Of a stretch of DNA of 15,666 nucleotides, positions 13,396-15,666 are shown one piece after another. Source of the stretch: Actinomycetota bacterium (GTDB taxonomy: Bacteria; Actinomycetota; Thermoleophilia; Gaiellales; Gaiellaceae); contig VAXK01000060.1 of the NCBI GenBank assembly GCA_005885565.1, forward strand, positions 1-15,666. Direction: 5' to 3'. The translations under genes were made by a program, and so were the position numbers. The notes beneath the pieces were generated by a model. The model saw only the letters and a program-made list of their open reading frames with translations. It made no database searches and was not told the origin of the DNA. The first letter of the stretch is position 1. Every line of letters starts with the position of its first letter.

Positions 13396-15258
13396 TTACG
13401 GATACGAGACCACGTCGCTCGGATTCGTGTTCGCGTCGGTCGGAGCGCCCGTGTCGTTGACGACGTGGTCGATCACGCCGTGGGCGGTGATCGAGAGCGA
13501 CAGCAGGTCGTGCATCTTCACGCCTGCGGTCACGGGCACCTCGAACGCGTGCGAGGCGTGGATCGTCGGGTCGACGTTGAAGAAGCAGTAGCTCCCGAGA
13601 CCCCACGCCTCGTGGGTCTTCACCGAGTCGGCAACCTTGTACGCGGCGAAGCCGAGGATGCCGTCGTGCTCCCAGGCCGCCTGGTTCGGCGGGTCGTACG
13701 GCATCTCGTTCTGGAACATGATCGTCTTGCCGTTCTCGCCGTTCCAGATGACGTCGTAGCGCTGGAAGTGCTCGGCGAAGAGGCCGGTAGCGATCACGTC
13801 GTCGCCGTTCACCACGACGCCCGAATCGGCCGTATTGCTCGTCCAGCCGACGCCGCTTCCGTGATCGGCGCGCCAGGCCCAGATGTCGTCGAGGATCGCG
13901 TGGTCGGCGTTCTCCTCCAGGCTCACGACGTGCGGCCCGCCGATGCGGAAGAACACGTCGTGCAGGGCGGTCGGGTCGTTCGGATCGCTCGCGCGCGCGA
14001 CGTGCTGGTTGGGCGCGTGCTGCGTCCCCACCCGGAGCAGCGCCGGCGAGCTCACGGGGCCCGCGTCGAAGATGAGGCCCGAGATCTCGACGCCCTTCAC
14101 GTCGCCGACCGACATCGGGACGACGCCGTTCTGCGCGTCGAGGGTCGGCATGCCCAGGCCGAGGACGACGGTGTCCGGACGCTTCACCTTGATCGTCGAA
14201 TCGACGGCGTAGACGCCCGGCGTGAAGATCAGGTTCTTGCCCTGCGCGAGCGCGTTGTTGATCGCCTGGACGCTGTCGGAAGGCTTCGCGACAAAGAAGT
14301 CCTCGATGGGGATCGACCGGCCGGGCGTTGGGCCGTTCTGCCAGGTCGTTCCGACGCCGTCGAACTGCGCATCCGGGACGAAAACGCTGTAGTGGTTGTC
14401 CCCATCGACGGTGAGGAAGGGCTTCTCCCGCGACTCGGGATTGGAGGCCAGCGTCGTGTACGGCGGACTCGGGAACGACTGTGCCGGAGCGCCGACGACG
14501 CCCGCGAAGACCTGGTTCCAGACGCCGTTCGTCCAGCCGTCGAGGTCGCTGTTCCGGACGAGGTACTGCTGCTGCGACCCGTTCACGACGGTGCTGCCGG
14601 AGAACTCCGAGTCGGCGATGAAGCCGCCGCTCGCGTAGGACGGCTGGGAGCAGTAGTCCATGAGCGTGGCGTAGCCGTTCACGTGGACGCGCCGCATCGG
14701 CGCCGCCTGTGAGGTCGCCCAGAACTCGCCGAACTGGCAGCTGTTCTCCTTGCCCGCGACGTCGATCGTCAGGTTCGACACCGAGCGCCAGAAGTTCACG
14801 AGCGCGGTGCAGCCGTCGGAGAAGCACTGGTTGTAGACGTCGATCGTGCCGTTCACCGTGACGTCGCCCGGCGAGCTGCCCAGCCCGGCCACGTCGGTGT
14901 AGTAGCCGACCTGGAAGTTCAGCGGATCGCCAGGGGTGCCGTAGGTCCCCGGCTTGAAGAGGAGCGCATACCGCTGCGTGCCGAACTGGTTCGAGACCTG
15001 CTGCGCCGCGACCGCGTCGACGACCGCCTTGATCTCGCTCGTCGACATGCTCGGGTCGAAGATCTTGACGTTCGGCCCGAAGTCGGGCGGCGGCGCGGCC
15101 TTGGCCACGCGGTGCGAGGCGGCCCCGGCCGTGCCCGCGAGCGCAAGCGCTCCTGCAAGGAGGGCGAGCGCGAAGACCATACGGCGAGCGAGTTGGTGAA
15201 GGCCGTGCTGGTGCGTAGCGTGCGCGACGGGCTGCCCGTCGGCGTGCGAAACGATCAT
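13396..15258 (-). CDS. Secreted right-handed beta-helix protein (GH55 / pectate-lyase-3 like)
   Basis: This 620-aa exported protein has a long polar n-region (1-26), a hydrophobic core MVFALALLAGALALAGTAGA (27-46) and cleavage after about 46-47. The body has two stretches with parallel beta-helix character: residues about 55-290, with KIFDPSM near the start and NFQVGYYTDVAGLG, and about 315-600, with AINNALAQGKNLIFTPGVY, KVKRPDTVVLGLGMPTL, DDIWAWRADHG and MPYDPPNQAAWEHDGILG. I know very similar proteins from Streptomyces, often misnamed adenylyl cyclase or coagulation factor 5/8 proteins; they resemble GH55 glucanases. Hydrolytic activity is unproven. ATG at 15258 is chosen because AAGGGGAG lies six bases upstream. 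The gene is convergent with the membrane protein. Confidence 0.82.
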   Translation of the reverse strand: MIVSHADGQPVAHATHQHGLHQLARRMVFALALLAGALALAGTAGAASHRVAKAAPPPDFGPNVKIFDPSMSTSEIKAVVDAVAAQQVSNQFGTQRYALLFKPGTYGTPGDPLNFQVGYYTDVAGLGSSPGDVTVNGTIDVYNQCFSDGCTALVNFWRSVSNLTIDVAGKENSCQFGEFWATSQAAPMRRVHVNGYATLMDYCSQPSYASGGFIADSEFSGSTVVNGSQQQYLVRNSDLDGWTNGVWNQVFAGVVGAPAQSFPSPPYTTLASNPESREKPFLTVDGDNHYSVFVPDAQFDGVGTTWQNGPTPGRSIPIEDFFVAKPSDSVQAINNALAQGKNLIFTPGVYAVDSTIKVKRPDTVVLGLGMPTLDAQNGVVPMSVGDVKGVEISGLIFDAGPVSSPALLRVGTQHAPNQHVARASDPNDPTALHDVFFRIGGPHVVSLEENADHAILDDIWAWRADHGSGVGWTSNTADSGVVVNGDDVIATGLFAEHFQRYDVIWNGENGKTIMFQNEMPYDPPNQAAWEHDGILGFAAYKVADSVKTHEAWGLGSYCFFNVDPTIHASHAFEVPVTAGVKMHDLLSLSITAHGVIDHVVNDTGAPTDANTNPSDVVSYP

Positions 15259-15428
15259 TGAGACTCCCCTTCTTGGTCGACAAGCCGTCTGTGCCACCTA
15301 TCCCCGGACGGAAAACTCCCCAGTCGTCACGGCCCCGGCGCGCAGCTGGCGCATGACTTCCTGACGGAGTGGGTGGAACCGGATGCCGTTGATGAAGACT
15401 GCGTTTCCGGAGGGCGCTGCGAGCTTGG
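15259..15428. other. Gap upstream of the beta-helix gene with a coding-like open segment
   Basis: On the minus strand a 45-codon open segment runs from about 15437 to a TAG near 15298 and translates as LAKLAAPSGNAVFINGIRF followed by HPLRQEVMRQLRAG. It has high third-position GC but no usable start until an internal ATG. It could be a remnant of, or frameshifted extension to, the gene that ends at 15429. The Shine-Dalgarno of the beta-helix gene (AAGGGGAG, about 15265-15272) lies at its near end. No clear promoter is seen. Confidence 0.35.
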
Positions 15429-15666
15429 CTAGGACATGTCAGCGATTTCGATCGTCTGGAATCCGCCGAACAGCTCGCCCACGATGGCGTGGTAGTCCTC
15501 GTCGGCGCAGAGAGCGAAGTGCAACTTCAGCCGCCTGCCCCATCCCTGCTGCTCGACGAGCGCGATCACGTCGTAGTTCCGCTCGAGCTGAGGTGAGAGT
15601 TCGCGCTCGAGGGAGTGGAAGGCGACGAGCATCGAACCCCGGAGGTTCACGTCGACGAGGCGTCGT
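15429..15666 (-). CDS. Unrecognised protein, C-terminal 78 residues (truncated by window edge)
   Basis: The frame is open from the right edge to TAG at 15429-15431, translating as RRLVDVNLRGSMLVAFHSLE and ending GGFQTIEIADMS. It alternates strands and helices (DVIALVEQQGWGRRLKLHF, DYHAIVGELFGGF) and looks like a small soluble alpha/beta domain, but I cannot name a family. GTG at 15650 could be a start, yet the frame stays open upstream, so the gene probably continues outside. Its lower GC than neighbours and the open segment just past its stop raise the possibility that the real C-terminus has been changed by a frameshift. Confidence 0.55.
   Translation of the reverse strand, partial: RRLVDVNLRGSMLVAFHSLERELSPQLERNYDVIALVEQQGWGRRLKLHFALCADEDYHAIVGELFGGFQTIEIADMS

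Noticed and set aside
13166..15283. A 705-codon minus-strand frame overlapping the beta-helix gene
   Set aside because: It is Arg/Pro-rich shadow sequence with no signal or motif; the real frame gives a signal peptide and beta-helix repeats.

Overview
The window is about 70% GC, uses GTG, TTG and CTG starts often, and carries gene families common in high-GC Actinomycetota: an adenylate cyclase fused to AAA and TPR regions, XRE-TPR regulators, a short RTX-type secreted protein and a methylcrotonyl-CoA-type carboxyltransferase. Several genes have a TANNNT-like -10 box only 6-8 nt before the start codon, which suggests leaderless mRNAs. Thermoleophilia (Gaiellales/Solirubrobacterales-like) is my best guess. 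This is inference from gene content, not a phylogeny.

Layout. Positions 1-177 hold the 3' end of an unknown gene with lower GC than the rest. At 345-391 lies an exact-looking 3' part of tRNA-Trp (anticodon CCA) without its 5' half, as expected at the far end of an element that integrated into a tRNA gene. From 432 to 1996 (minus) there is a methyltransferase translationally coupled to an alpha/beta hydrolase. From 2055 to 4258 (plus) come a secreted RTX-repeat protein, a CysQ/IMPase-type phosphatase, a 78-aa RiPP precursor and a methyltransferase closely resembling the fungal peptide-backbone N-methyltransferase OphMA. The last two form a split borosin pair, the most striking content of the window. 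The methyltransferase lacks any ATG, GTG or TTG start and appears to begin at a CTG overlapping the precursor stop codon (CTGA).

From 4251 to 10904 (minus) runs a signalling block: an XRE-TPR regulator, a 45-aa secreted peptide (9405-9542) directly behind it, a 135-aa helical unknown, a second XRE-TPR regulator and a 1026-aa adenylate cyclase-AAA-TPR protein. A regulator with HTH and TPR plus a tiny downstream secreted peptide is the layout of RRNPP peptide quorum sensing (PlcR/PapR, NprR/NprX). I propose it here as a hypothesis. Strong inverted repeats fill the gap before the second regulator.

From 11025 to 13342 (plus) lie an acyl-CoA carboxylase beta subunit (MccB-like), a coupled 70-aa basic protein, a single-domain cupin and a small two-helix membrane protein. 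From 13396 to 15258 (minus) lies a large secreted beta-helix protein related to GH55/pectate-lyase-3 proteins. The window ends in an unrecognised gene running off the right edge (minus).

How the parts may work together: the phosphatase, precursor and N-methyltransferase are packed as one operon and should produce a backbone N-methylated hydrophobic peptide. No protease or exporter for it is visible here. The minus-strand regulatory block may link a secreted peptide and/or cAMP to transcription.
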